A stretch of 64,000 nucleotides of DNA from Cohnella faecalis. Its GTDB lineage: Bacteria > Bacillota > Bacilli > Paenibacillales > Paenibacillaceae. Where the stretch lies: positions 124,001 through 188,000 of the forward strand of contig NZ_QXJM01000056.1 in NCBI RefSeq assembly GCF_003570905.1. Reading direction: 5' to 3'. The notes under the pieces were generated by a model. It worked only from the letters and a program-made list of their open reading frames with translations. It was not told where the DNA came from and did no database searches. The translations under genes and the position numbers were made by a program. Position 1 is the first letter of the stretch. Every line of letters starts with the position of its first letter. Positions 8,649-17,689 of this stretch are shown here, one piece after another.

Positions 8649-8965
8649 CAATCGGCCAGCAATGGATAGAGGTTTGCGGCGTAGATGAAATCGAAGAGGA
8701 AGACGTCATTCGGTTTGACCACGATGATCTGACATTTGCGATTTACCGCACGGATACCGGCGATTTTTATGCCTCCGACGGTTATTGCACCCATGAGAAA
8801 TTCCATCTTTCCAATGGACTTGTGATGGGAAAAATGATCGAGTGCCCGAAGCACAATGGAAGATTCGATATCCCGACGGGCGCCGCCAAGCGTGCTCCAG
8901 TGTGCGTAGATTTGAAAACCTATCCTGTAAAAATCGAACAAGATAAGGTGTATATCTATATTTGA
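8645..8965 (+). CDS. Rieske [2Fe-2S] ferredoxin, MocE-like
   Basis: This soluble electron carrier of 106 residues has the two Rieske motifs, C48-x-H50 (YCTHEKFHLSNG) and C67-x-x-H70 (ECPKHNGRFD). It has no membrane anchor and no oxygenase domain. Its ATG overlaps the oxygenase stop codon by four bases (ATGA), so the two are translationally coupled. It should pass electrons from the following FAD reductase to the diiron centre. The length is normal for stand-alone Rieske ferredoxins of the naphthalene-dioxygenase and MocE type. Confidence 0.92.
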   Translation: MTIGQQWIEVCGVDEIEEEDVIRFDHDDLTFAIYRTDTGDFYASDGYCTHEKFHLSNGLVMGKMIECPKHNGRFDIPTGAAKRAPVCVDLKTYPVKIEQDKVYIYI

Positions 8966-8977
8966 CTTCCGAGGTGT

Positions 8978-10225
8978 ATGAGGATGAAGGATATTGGAAT
9001 GGTAATTATCGGAGCTGGAGAATCGGGCGCAAGAGCTGCCGTCGAGCTCCGTGCAAAAGGCTGGGCAGGCTCCATTACCTTGATCGGCAATGAAGACCAG
9101 CTTCCTTACGAAAGGCCGCCTCTTTCCAAGCACCAATTGTATCAGGATGAAGAACCTATACCGACTGCCATCGTTACTCGCCAACAAATAAGCGACAACC
9201 GAATTCAATTGATCTCGGACGATCCGGCGATAAAAATCGATCCTGTTAATCATGTTGTGGAATTGAAGAGCGGACTTAGCGTACCTTACGAGCGTTTATT
9301 GCTGGCTATCGGCGCCAGATCAAGACAACTGAACGTACCGGGCGCAGGAGCTCAAGAAATCCTTTACCTTCGTAACTTTGCCGACGCCTTGCGGCTTCGC
9401 GGCAGACTCCAGCCAAGGAAGCATATTGCCATTATTGGCGGCGGTTTCATTGGTCTTGAGGTCGCTGCAAGCGCGATTGCTAAAGGGTGCCGCGTCACTC
9501 TGATCGAAGTCGCTCCGAGAATTTTGATGCGGGGCGTTCCGAAGGAGATCGCAGATGAGGTCGAACAGCTTCATCGGCATAACGGCGTGGAATTCATCGT
9601 CGGCAAGATGATTGACAGTGTAGATAAGACCGAGAGCGGGTATCGTGTTGTTCTGGCTGACGGCAGTGACGTCGCCTGCGATGTCGTACTTGCGGGCGTT
9701 GGGGCCATTCCGGAGACAACACTGGCGGAAGATTGCGGACTGGAAATTGAAAACGGCATCAAAGTGAACGAGTATCTGGTGACGAGCGATCCCGATATAT
9801 GGGCGGCCGGAGATTGCTGTTCCTTCCCTCATCCGTTGTACGGGGGACGGAGAATCAGACTTGAATCCTGGCGAAACGCGCAAAATCAGGGAGCTCATGC
9901 AGCTGCGTCCATGTTAGGCTCGCTTGAGCCCTATGCATCGGTCCCTTGGTTTTGGTCGGATCAATACGATCAGACGCTTCAGGTTGCCGGGCTGACAGAC
10001 GGTACCGAACAAATAGTGTTCCGTGATATGGGTGACGCCGGCAAATTGTACTTCCACTTGGCGCAGGATGGCCGACTGGTATCCGTAAGCGGCATAGGGC
10101 CTGAGGGCGGCCTGTCCAAAAATTTTCGCTTTGCCGAGATGCTGGCGGAAAAACAGGCGAAGCCGGATCCTGCAAGCTTGGCCGATAACGCGGTGAGCCT
10201 GAAGGGGCTTCTTAAAAATTCATAA
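8978..10225 (+). CDS. FAD-dependent ferredoxin reductase, MocF/rubredoxin-reductase-like
   Basis: The protein has 415 residues and two nucleotide-binding loops, GAGESGARA (12-20) for FAD and GGGFIGLEV (about 153-161) for NAD(P)H. The second FAD motif is VTSDPDIWAAGD (about 268-279). The family's C-terminal dimerisation domain begins near WFWSDQYD. This is the architecture of putidaredoxin and rhodocoxin reductases and of MocF. It lies 12 bases after the ferredoxin gene, completing a three-component oxygenase. ATG at 8984 is an alternative start two codons later. The expected role is electron transfer from NAD(P)H to the Rieske protein in the cytosol. Confidence 0.92.
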   Translation: MRMKDIGMVIIGAGESGARAAVELRAKGWAGSITLIGNEDQLPYERPPLSKHQLYQDEEPIPTAIVTRQQISDNRIQLISDDPAIKIDPVNHVVELKSGLSVPYERLLLAIGARSRQLNVPGAGAQEILYLRNFADALRLRGRLQPRKHIAIIGGGFIGLEVAASAIAKGCRVTLIEVAPRILMRGVPKEIADEVEQLHRHNGVEFIVGKMIDSVDKTESGYRVVLADGSDVACDVVLAGVGAIPETTLAEDCGLEIENGIKVNEYLVTSDPDIWAAGDCCSFPHPLYGGRRIRLESWRNAQNQGAHAAASMLGSLEPYASVPWFWSDQYDQTLQVAGLTDGTEQIVFRDMGDAGKLYFHLAQDGRLVSVSGIGPEGGLSKNFRFAEMLAEKQAKPDPASLADNAVSLKGLLKNS

Positions 10226-10245
10226 ATTAGAAGGTGGAGATAGAC

Positions 10246-11226
10246 TTGCAATATAACACATTCGGCAAGCTTGGAGACCGGGTTTCCAGACTTGGATATG
10301 GGGCCATGGGCTTGGGAGGCGAGTTCGGCAATTTCAGTGAGAACGATCTCATTCGTTCGGTGTTAACGAGCTTGGACAAAGGCGTTAATCTCATGGATAC
10401 CGCACGAAATTATGGGGATTCGGAACGCATTCTCGGTCTTGCTTTACGAGAGTGGAAGGGCGAAAAGCCATTTATCGCTTCCAAGGTTCAGTCCAAAGAC
10501 CAGAATGGCTGGGGAGGACCGGTGCCTGTCGAGTCCGCATTCCCCAAGGGATGGCTGAGAGAGAGCACTGAAATTTCGCTTCGTCAACTGGGTGTTGAAA
10601 CCATCGATTTGATGCAGCTTCATCAATATTGGCCCCATTGGGATGACGTGGACTATTGGATGGAAGAACTGCTCCAACTAAAGCAAGAGGGAAAAATCAG
10701 GGGCATCGGTATTTCCATCCCGGACCATCGTCATGATATGGCACTCTCTCTTGTCAAAAGCGGAGCGATTGATTCGGTGCAAACCATCTTTCATATTTTT
10801 GATCCACTGGCGCTAGATTGCCTTATTCCTATATGCCAAGCGAACAATGTTGCCGTCATCGCTCGTTGTATATTGGACGAAGGCGGACTGACCGGCTTTT
10901 TGAAACCCGATACCGAGTTCGGGGAGGGAGATTTCAGAAAAACCTATTTCGAGTATTTGCCGCGCGAAATTTATATCGAACGCGTGGAACGACTGCGAGA
11001 GGCCTATATACCGAAATATGCCGAAACGTTGGCCGAGCTTGCAATCAAATTCGTTCTTCATCATCCGGCGGTAACGACGGCTTTGAGCTCGATGCATGTT
11101 ACCAAGTATGCGGAAGAGAATATTGCGGCCGCTGATCTTACGCCGTTGACCGACGAAATTTTCCTGGAAATCCGACGTTATCATCGATGGGTGAGGAATT
11201 TTTATGAAACCAAATATTGGAGATAA
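10246..11226 (+). CDS. aldo/keto reductase
   Basis: This TIM-barrel NADPH oxidoreductase has 326 residues. The catalytic tetrad can be traced as Asp and Tyr in MDTARNYGDSE (about 46-56), Lys in FIASKVQ (about 80) and His in LMQLHQYWP (about 125). TTG at 10246 is the preferred start because AAGGTGGAG at 10231-10239 is then seven bases upstream. The end overlaps the next gene by 23 bases, so both belong to the oxygenase operon. In this setting it may reduce or oxidise a keto-cyclitol or keto-sugar, or remove an aldehyde such as formaldehyde released by demethylation; neither is shown by the sequence. Confidence 0.88.
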   Translation: MQYNTFGKLGDRVSRLGYGAMGLGGEFGNFSENDLIRSVLTSLDKGVNLMDTARNYGDSERILGLALREWKGEKPFIASKVQSKDQNGWGGPVPVESAFPKGWLRESTEISLRQLGVETIDLMQLHQYWPHWDDVDYWMEELLQLKQEGKIRGIGISIPDHRHDMALSLVKSGAIDSVQTIFHIFDPLALDCLIPICQANNVAVIARCILDEGGLTGFLKPDTEFGEGDFRKTYFEYLPREIYIERVERLREAYIPKYAETLAELAIKFVLHHPAVTTALSSMHVTKYAEENIAAADLTPLTDEIFLEIRRYHRWVRNFYETKYWR

Positions 11227-12085
11227 GACCTTATGGGCGGAGCTGCTGCCTTTTGAGTTCAATAGGCGTCTGGCCGAAAATCCTGTCGTCTATTTGCCGC
11301 TGGGTATTTGCGAACCGCACGGTCAGGTGAGCGCCTTTGGCCTTGATACATTCAAAGCGGAATGGCTTTGTACGGAAGCTGCGAAGAGGATGGGCGGAAT
11401 CGTCGCCCCCTCTTTGGGGTATCACATTCACGAAACGGGCTATCACGCCCGTTGGCTGCAGGATGAGATCGGCGAAGAAAAAGCGCCTATGACGGCGATG
11501 CCGCCCGATGTATTTCTCCTGTTCTTTCTTTACCAGCTAAGAGCGTTTGTGAATTCCGGGTTTCGAACCATCGTGGTGGTGTCTGGCCATAGCGGGGGAA
11601 ATCAGCGAGATCTTCGGCTGGCAGCCGATATTTTCATGAAATACGTACCGGTTCAGGTGTGGGTATGCAGTGATCCGGAACTGGTCGAGGATTTATTTGA
11701 AGGAGACCATGCCGGCAAATATGAAATCTCTCAGTTGATGTACATCAAACCTCCATTCATTGACATGGCCCTTCAAAGGTTAGAAAAAGCCCCCGGATCT
11801 GGAGGGCGTCTCGCATTGGGACTTGACGCAAGTGAAGCGAACGAAGCGTTAGGAAAAGAAATCATGGAAGCTTGCCTGGCTCGACTTTGCGATGAAATTT
11901 CCCGGCTACAAGCAGCGTGCTTGGACCAGGCCGCCAAAAAAATAACTCCGGCGCAGATGGAAGTGATACGCGGTGAGGTATTAGCCAGCGTCTCAAAGTG
12001 GGTAACTACAAAACCTTGGCCCGAACAACAGGCAGTCGGCAAGGAGTCCCAGTGGAAGCCGTTCGAATATTATAGCCCCTTTTAA
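11204..12085 (+). CDS. creatininase-fold metal-dependent hydrolase
   Basis: The protein has 293 residues and the creatininase-family metal motifs: E37-P-H39-G, Asp48 in FGLDTF, GHSGGNQ (128-134, normally GHGGN) and GDHAGKYEISQ with His169 and Glu174. The family includes creatinine amidohydrolase and MftE. As I recall, it also includes IolN, the hydrolase that opens the diketo-inositol ring in the Thermotoga inositol pathway; that should be checked. Two dehydrogenases, two TIM-barrel isomerases and this hydrolase in one locus would fit such a ring-opening route. The start overlaps the aldo/keto reductase by 23 bases, and an RBS-like GGGTGAGGAA precedes it. Confidence 0.85.
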   Translation: MKPNIGDKTLWAELLPFEFNRRLAENPVVYLPLGICEPHGQVSAFGLDTFKAEWLCTEAAKRMGGIVAPSLGYHIHETGYHARWLQDEIGEEKAPMTAMPPDVFLLFFLYQLRAFVNSGFRTIVVVSGHSGGNQRDLRLAADIFMKYVPVQVWVCSDPELVEDLFEGDHAGKYEISQLMYIKPPFIDMALQRLEKAPGSGGRLALGLDASEANEALGKEIMEACLARLCDEISRLQAACLDQAAKKITPAQMEVIRGEVLASVSKWVTTKPWPEQQAVGKESQWKPFEYYSPF

Positions 12086-12650
12086 CTATAGAGCTCCGGG
12101 CACGATTAGGCATCGAATCCTATGTGAGTTATAACGGACAGTATGTCGTATGGCAAGGCCGGCCCATTTATCAAAATCCGATCCGTCAGGATCTAATCCA
12201 AGTTCGAGCAACTGCGAATATCATGCTCACATCGAGGAAAGCATCGCTACCATTCAAATGCAGCATCCCCTTCATGATTCAGCCTATTTCCTCGGCAGGA
12301 ATATTTATCAAATCCTGTTATTTTGCACAGTGGAAGAGGAGGAGCGCTATCGGAAAAGTTTCCCGGAGTTGGAATTCGTTCGCTGGCACTCCGTATCGAT
12401 GGACGTGCTTCCGCATGGAGGTTCAAAGGCGAAGGGCATTGAGGCCATAATTGCCGAACGGGGTATCCTTCGAGAAGACGTCGTCGCTTTCGGCGATTAT
12501 TTGAATGACATTGAAATGCTCAAATTTGCGGGTACAAGCGTTGCCATGGGGAATGCACCCGATATTGTAAAAAGCGCCGCAACACATGTAACCCGCAATG
12601 TGGATGACGACGGAATTTGGCATGGCGTGCGAATTGCCGGGCTGTTGTAG
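12086..12650 (+). pseudogene. remnant of a Cof-type HAD hydrolase
   Basis: Starting directly after the creatininase stop codon, one frame reads IELRARLGIESYVSYNGQYV and continues to IYQNPI (about 12088-12183). A second frame then continues HIEESIATIQ and, to 12650, the typical Cof-family C-terminus with GGSKAKGIEAI, FGDYLNDIEML and VAMGNAPDIVK. The N-terminal third with the catalytic DxDGT motif is missing. There is also a frame change at about 12190-12225 and material seems lost in the cap domain. Cof-type HAD proteins are sugar-phosphate phosphatases. The abrupt junction with the upstream gene suggests an old deletion. No RBS or start is needed for the fragment, and it is unlikely to be functional. 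Confidence 0.8.
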
Positions 12651-12654
12651 CAGC

Positions 12655-13764
12655 TTACCCCTTGTGAATCTTTGCGCGCCAGTCATTCAGCACGGTTACC
12701 AGTATAATGATAAGATTGGGAACAACACCGAAAAAAGTAATAATTAACGGCCACTCTGCCGTTACATTTTCGTTAAATTCCAATTCGTTTCGATACATGG
12801 TCATTGTAAGAAGAAAAGTCAGGAATGCTGTCGGAAAGATTAGAATCTTCTCGTCCTGCAGCCGAAGCAATCTGGATAGGGTCGCATTAAAAATAAACAG
12901 CACAATCGTTGCCTTCATATAGGACGCAGCGATCAAGGTCATGCCGATGACCGACTCGATCCGTTCAATAATATCAGCGACTTCGACCAATCGTGCAAGC
13001 TCGAACAAGGAAAATTTAACAGTTGCGGCCATCGGACCTAAAGCCATGATGGTGCATAAAATGGACAGCGATAAAGAGATCGCGTTGATTAGCAGCGCGG
13101 AGAACATCAATTTGCCGAGATGTTGCCGATCCCTTCGAATAAACGGTAATACCGTTGAGAATAGAATAATCTCCCCATAAGGAAAGCCCCAAGTTTGATA
13201 AATGCCGAAAAAGGTTTGCTTGAAACCTTGCTCAAAAACGGGGGTAAGAAGCTCGGGACGGTAGGAAGAAAGATTAAGCAGCAGAACAGAGAACACGAAT
13301 ATAAATAGGGCGATGAGAAGCAGCATAAACATTCGGGCCATCACTTCAATTCCCGCACGAACGGTAATGGCTGCTGTAAACAGGATTAGCAAGTGAAAGA
13401 CATAGGAAGGCGTTTCCCTCATCATTGTGCTGTTAAAAAATTGACTTATACCGATTGTTATATTGGATAGCATAAGAAGCAGCATGCCTAAAAAAGGAAT
13501 AGCTATGATTGTGGTCGCTATCCGGCCAAGCGTTAGCTCGCTATACTCGACAAAAGTCAGATCAGGGTATCTTCGGTGCAAATAGAGGATACAAGCAAGC
13601 ACTAACGTCCCAAGTCCAAACGCAAGCCACAGCGAAATCCAGGCGGCGTTTTTTGCAGCACCGGTTAAAGGCGCTGGAATCCAGACGATCGCTGATCCGG
13701 TAATGTAGGCTAGAAAGAGTGCCGCCATTTGCCAAGAACTAACCGTGTACCGCTTTTGCATCAT
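12655..13764 (-). CDS. spore germination permease, GerAB/GerKB type
   Basis: This integral membrane protein of 369 residues has about ten hydrophobic segments and belongs to the endospore germination permease family (APC superfamily). It is the B subunit of a GerA-type germinant receptor in the spore inner membrane and probably binds the germinant. The start is the ATG at 13764, preceded by AAAGGGGGATCG; an ATG further upstream would add 32 residues overlapping the previous gene. The gene is last in an operon read A, C, small D-like, B. It converges with the HAD remnant, with only four bases between the stop codons. Since the A subunit is frameshifted, the receptor may not be functional. Confidence 0.9.
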   Translation of the reverse strand: MMQKRYTVSSWQMAALFLAYITGSAIVWIPAPLTGAAKNAAWISLWLAFGLGTLVLACILYLHRRYPDLTFVEYSELTLGRIATTIIAIPFLGMLLLMLSNITIGISQFFNSTMMRETPSYVFHLLILFTAAITVRAGIEVMARMFMLLLIALFIFVFSVLLLNLSSYRPELLTPVFEQGFKQTFFGIYQTWGFPYGEIILFSTVLPFIRRDRQHLGKLMFSALLINAISLSLSILCTIMALGPMAATVKFSLFELARLVEVADIIERIESVIGMTLIAASYMKATIVLFIFNATLSRLLRLQDEKILIFPTAFLTFLLTMTMYRNELEFNENVTAEWPLIITFFGVVPNLIIILVTVLNDWRAKIHKG

Positions 13765-13789
13765 CGATCCCCCTTTTTTGAAATCCTCG

Positions 13790-14032
13790 TTAAGAAGGGA
13801 TTTTGATCGCTTCCACGATGTGCTTTGCCGCATCTTTAAAGATGAAATCAAAGAAGTCATCCAAGTTCGGAGCGTGCAGGGATAACAAATAATCGACGCT
13901 AAGATATACGGAGGCTGTCATTAACAGCCCGTAGCCAAGCTTCAACCGAAGGCTTCTCATTTTCAATTTCGGACCGTCGTAAATAAAAAGAGCGGCATAT
14001 AAAATGAATAGAAGCACGCTTTTTTCGAACAT
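13790..14032 (-). CDS. small two-segment membrane protein of the germination operon (D-like subunit)
   Basis: This protein of 80 residues has two hydrophobic segments, about residues 4-18 and 26-47, joined by a basic loop (GPKLKMRSLRLK). Small genes of this kind are known beside many GerA-type operons, where they are called D genes and modulate receptor activity. Its position between the C and B genes supports the same role, but the assignment rests on size, topology and context. ATG at 14032 is chosen because TTGAGGTT lies eight bases upstream; an upstream ATG at 14053 lacks a good RBS. It starts 27 bases after the GerC stop. Confidence 0.7.
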   Translation of the reverse strand: MFEKSVLLFILYAALFIYDGPKLKMRSLRLKLGYGLLMTASVYLSVDYLLSLHAPNLDDFFDFIFKDAAKHIVEAIKIPS

Positions 14033-14059
14033 CGTTATAACCTCAATATCCATTCAAAG

Positions 14060-15235
14060 TTAGTTGGCAAGATGCTGACCTATGTTTGCGCCGGTATTGA
14101 ACACGTTAACCTCAACTTCAACTGTAATCGGAAGCTTGGAAAAGCGTTCTTCCCATTCCGGTTTCCATCTTGCCCACAATGCGGGATCCTGTCGAAATAT
14201 CCGATTTCCGATTCCCAACGCATCCAGCTTACGCTCCTGTAAAAACTGCAATGTGAGATCCAAATCCTGTTCAAGCGATTTTTTTATTTTTTGATTAAAC
14301 TTTGCCGCTTCCTCCGGCGATTTGATGGAAGAGCAAATCAACTCGCCAGCGTAGCCCCGAGCTTTGATCGAGATGCGGGCCTTAGCCCTATCGTTTGTGA
14401 TCTTAACTTCGGTCACCGTTTTGATGGATTCCACTTCGACCGATTCCATCTTCCTGATTTCCGGGGCTTTGTGGTCAGCGCAAGGTGCTTGGAGAACCCC
14501 TCCTTTATATTTACCAATCAGCATGAGCAAGCTTTCGATTCTTTCGGTGGGTATATCGCTCACCCATTTTCCTTTCCTCAATATTTGCAGGCCCGTAACA
14601 GTAGTGATTGATGCCCCATTCTCCCGGTCAAAATAAATGTACGGTACCGATGAAACTTCTGTTTGGCTTTTGAGATCCAACATCAGATCCCGAAGTGAAA
14701 TTCTCATCGTTTTTCCGGCATATTTATATGAAAATCGGCCAACCTCCCGCAGTTGCTGGCTCGTGCTCGCTTCAATGAATGGTTTAGTTTTCAAATAAGC
14801 GTCGGCTCTGTCTTTGCCGATCATTACGGACATAGACAGACGCGGTTCGTGATCCCGCGCAAAAAAATCGAGGATTTCTCCAATATCCCTTTCTTGGGCC
14901 AGCTTTTCCCCAATAACAAGAATCCGCATGTGGGTCCATGACGCTTTTCTGCCCAAATGAATCGCGACGTCACGGACGGCTTCAAATATGCTTGCTCCTT
15001 TTGTTTTAAGATTGATGAATCTTTCGCCAGAATTACCGCTGTTTCCCGAAGAATCCTTTCCTCCGCTCGTCGGTTTATAGAATTGTACGGTTAGATCAAT
15101 TTCCGATCCATCTTCCGTTAGGTCAATAGCAACTCCTTGAACAAATGCGAGCTCATCTAATTCCACTCGACTCCAGCAACCGGTAAGTAGAAATAGAACT
15201 AACACGGATAAAGTCGCGAATCCGTATGCTCTCAT
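14060..15235 (-). CDS. Ger(x)C family spore germination lipoprotein
   Basis: The protein has 391 residues, an N-terminal lipoprotein signal with lipobox LLTGC (Cys at about 20) and the early GerAC pattern SRVELDELAFVQGVAIDLTE. It is the C subunit of the germinant receptor, diacylglycerylated and anchored at the outer face of the spore inner membrane. The whole domain is present without interruption and the length is normal for the family. It starts three bases after the stop of the A-subunit gene, so the operon is tightly coupled. Confidence 0.93.
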   Translation of the reverse strand: MRAYGFATLSVLVLFLLTGCWSRVELDELAFVQGVAIDLTEDGSEIDLTVQFYKPTSGGKDSSGNSGNSGERFINLKTKGASIFEAVRDVAIHLGRKASWTHMRILVIGEKLAQERDIGEILDFFARDHEPRLSMSVMIGKDRADAYLKTKPFIEASTSQQLREVGRFSYKYAGKTMRISLRDLMLDLKSQTEVSSVPYIYFDRENGASITTVTGLQILRKGKWVSDIPTERIESLLMLIGKYKGGVLQAPCADHKAPEIRKMESVEVESIKTVTEVKITNDRAKARISIKARGYAGELICSSIKSPEEAAKFNQKIKKSLEQDLDLTLQFLQERKLDALGIGNRIFRQDPALWARWKPEWEERFSKLPITVEVEVNVFNTGANIGQHLAN

Positions 15236-15238
15236 CGT

Positions 15239-16776
15239 TCAACCTTCTTTCTTCGTTGAGGAGGTCGAATGATGCCGTTGCTTATTGCGCGGGTAACGAT
15301 GCAATATTTCCAGAGGCATACGGACAAACACATCGCGCAATTGACGGAACCGAGCTGGACCAATGGGCGCCAAATAGGGCTGCCCCAATGAACGCAAACT
15401 CATCAAATGCAGCGTTATCCACAAGAATCCAATCATTAGCCCGAATCCCCCTAATATAGAAGCAAGGAGCATAAGCGGAATACGTAATATTCGGACGGTC
15501 ATGGAGAGATTGTACTGAGGAAGCGAGAAGCTTGCGATCGCCGTTAGCGATACTACAACCACCATGATTGGGGATGCTATTCCTGCGTTGATAGCCGCCT
15601 CGCCGATAACGAGCGCTCCGACGATACTGACGGCTGAGCCAACGGGACGAGGTAGCCGAACCCCCGCTTCGGTCAGAATTTCCAAAAAAAAGATCATAAT
15701 AAGCGCCTCCAACAAAGCCGGGAAGGGAATTCCTTCCCGAGTGTTAAGGATAGCGAGCAATAGCACAGTGGGAATCAACTCGGGATGAAAAGTTGTCAAT
15801 GCTATGTAAATAGCCGGCAGCACGATCGTCAAAAAAAATGAAATAAACCGCAAAAGCCGGATCATGCTTGAAAAACCCGTTCTTTGGTAATAGTCCTCGG
15901 GAGACTGTAAGAACTCCGTGAAAAGACCCGGGCAAATAAGAATACTAGGACTGCCTGAGACCATCACAATAATCTTCCCATCCAGTAGGGCAGCGACAGC
16001 CGTATCCGGCCGTTCGGTGATTCGGACTTGCGGGAAAGGGGAATACAACGAATCTTCAAGCAGTTCCTCGATATAGGAAGTTTCCAATATTTCCATCTCT
16101 TTAGTCCGTTCGATTCGCTTTTCAAACTCGGCCAAAGTTTCCGGGTTGGCGGCTCCTTCGATATAACCGTAAGCCATTTCAGAGTGAGTTTTTCCCCCTG
16201 CTGTCAATAAATTTAGTTTAAAGTCAGGGGTCTTCAGCCGGATTCGCAGCAGACCGATATTTTTCATCAGATTTTCGACAGTGCTTTCGTGCGGGCCTCT
16301 CACAACCGGCTCCGTCAAAGTTTCTGTCACTTGTCTTTCTTGTATCGATAATGCTTTGAAGCTCAGTGCTTTGTCCCATTTGTCAAAGAGGACAACGACA
16401 TTGCCTCCCAAAATATCACGAACCGCTGTATCCAAATCCCCAATGATGTGCGCGGTTTCTGCAGAAGCTCCGTGATTTTCGAAGTAGTTGAACACGATAT
16501 CGGGGTCACATTGGCGGCCTGTCCGACATGATGGGGAACCAAATCCTGCATGGCCGCTTTAAAGTAATTTTCTTTTTTTTCCTGAACCAGCGAATAGCAA
16601 TAGATGGCTTTGGCCGAATATTGAAGGTTATCTCCATAATTCCAATGGAGGAAGATGAAGTCCTTGCATCCTGAAAAAATTTCTTCTAACCGCTTAACGC
16701 TATCAATCAAGCTCGGGTGAATCGGCTCTTTATTCTCGTCATCGTCGCTTTTTGTCTTCTGGAATTCGTGAAACAT
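15239..16776 (-). pseudogene. spore germination protein GerAA/GerKA type, frameshifted
   Basis: Residues 1-91 (16776 down to about 16504) encode the N-terminus up to HHVGQAANVTP. The rest, beginning PDIVFNYFENHGASAE, is in another frame and runs to 15239. The break coincides with a G4 run at 16502-16505; adding one G restores a continuous protein of about 512 residues, normal for the family. The C-terminal half has the expected membrane segments and the REGIPFPALLEALIM motif. GerA A subunits form the channel-like part of the germinant receptor. Either the receptor is inactive or this is a sequencing error, since the flanks show no other decay. Confidence 0.85.
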
Positions 16777-16990
16777 GTCTTGGGGGAGTTCACTCCTTTT
16801 CCTGAACAGACAGCGGAATTATTAAAGGGTTAAAGCTAATGTTTCCGTACGTATGGAAAATTATTCATCACGGGGTTTCATACCGCCTGTGCATGCATCT
16901 TCGACTAACTTGGATATCGCAACCCGGTGTGCCTTATACTATACTAAGAAAAATCATTTTTACCTGAATTATCGTGAAATGAGGTATACC

Positions 16991-17686
16991 ATGAATCATA
17001 TTTTACTTGTTGAAGATGACGTCAACTTCGTTTTCGGAATTGAATATACCCTATCAAGTGAAGGATATACGGTTACATTGGCCGGCAGCTTAGAAGAGGC
17101 CAGAAAGGTATTTGCTAACGGCTCCATCGATCTCATTTTGTTAGACGTTAATTTGCCTGATGGGTCTGGTTACGAGCTGTGCAAGGAAATACGGGTATCG
17201 TCTCAGGTTCCCATCATATTTTTAACGGCATTGGATGAGGAGATCCATGTCGTCGCAGGACTTGATCTGGGTGCTGATGATTATATGACCAAGCCTATTC
17301 GAATCAAAGAACTTCTATCTAGAATGAATGCCGTATGGAGACGAAACAATAAAAGCATCGAAGAAGTAAAGTTATGGAAATCAGGCGACATTCAAGTGCG
17401 CGTTCTCGAAGGAACCGTATTTAAAAACAATTCAGAAGTCATCCTGACAGCGCTGGAATATCGACTGATGTTGATGTTGATCACTCATTCGAACCAAGTT
17501 TGCAGCAGAGGAGCGCTTCTTCATCATTTATGGGATATGTCGGGCGAATTTGTCGACGATAACACTCTTTCGGTACACATTAGAAGGCTCAGAGAGAAAG
17601 TGGAGGATGAACCTGCTGCACCCCAATATATCATTACGGTTCGAGGAGTCGGATACAAATGGAATGCCGAAGTGTCAGGGAGATGA
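16991..17686 (+). CDS. OmpR/PhoB-type response regulator
   Basis: The protein has 231 residues. The receiver domain has acidic residues EDD near residues 8-10, the phosphorylated Asp in LLDVNLPDG (about 52) and Lys in MTKP (about 101). A winged-helix DNA-binding domain (Trans_reg_C) follows from about residue 130, ending VRGVGYKWNA. ATG at 16991 is chosen because GAGGT at 16981 is its RBS; the open frame extends further upstream without family similarity. It is followed after three bases by its histidine kinase, and then by an ABC transporter, the layout of peptide-antibiotic sensing and detoxification modules. Confidence 0.92.
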   Translation: MNHILLVEDDVNFVFGIEYTLSSEGYTVTLAGSLEEARKVFANGSIDLILLDVNLPDGSGYELCKEIRVSSQVPIIFLTALDEEIHVVAGLDLGADDYMTKPIRIKELLSRMNAVWRRNNKSIEEVKLWKSGDIQVRVLEGTVFKNNSEVILTALEYRLMLMLITHSNQVCSRGALLHHLWDMSGEFVDDNTLSVHIRRLREKVEDEPAAPQYIITVRGVGYKWNAEVSGR

Positions 17687-17689
17687 ATC

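Noticed and set aside
12092..12105. A fourth copy of the LacI operator (GAGCTCCGGGCACG)
   Set aside because: Only the right half fits TGTGYYCGRRCACA; the left half matches one of four positions, and the site lies inside the HAD remnant without a promoter.
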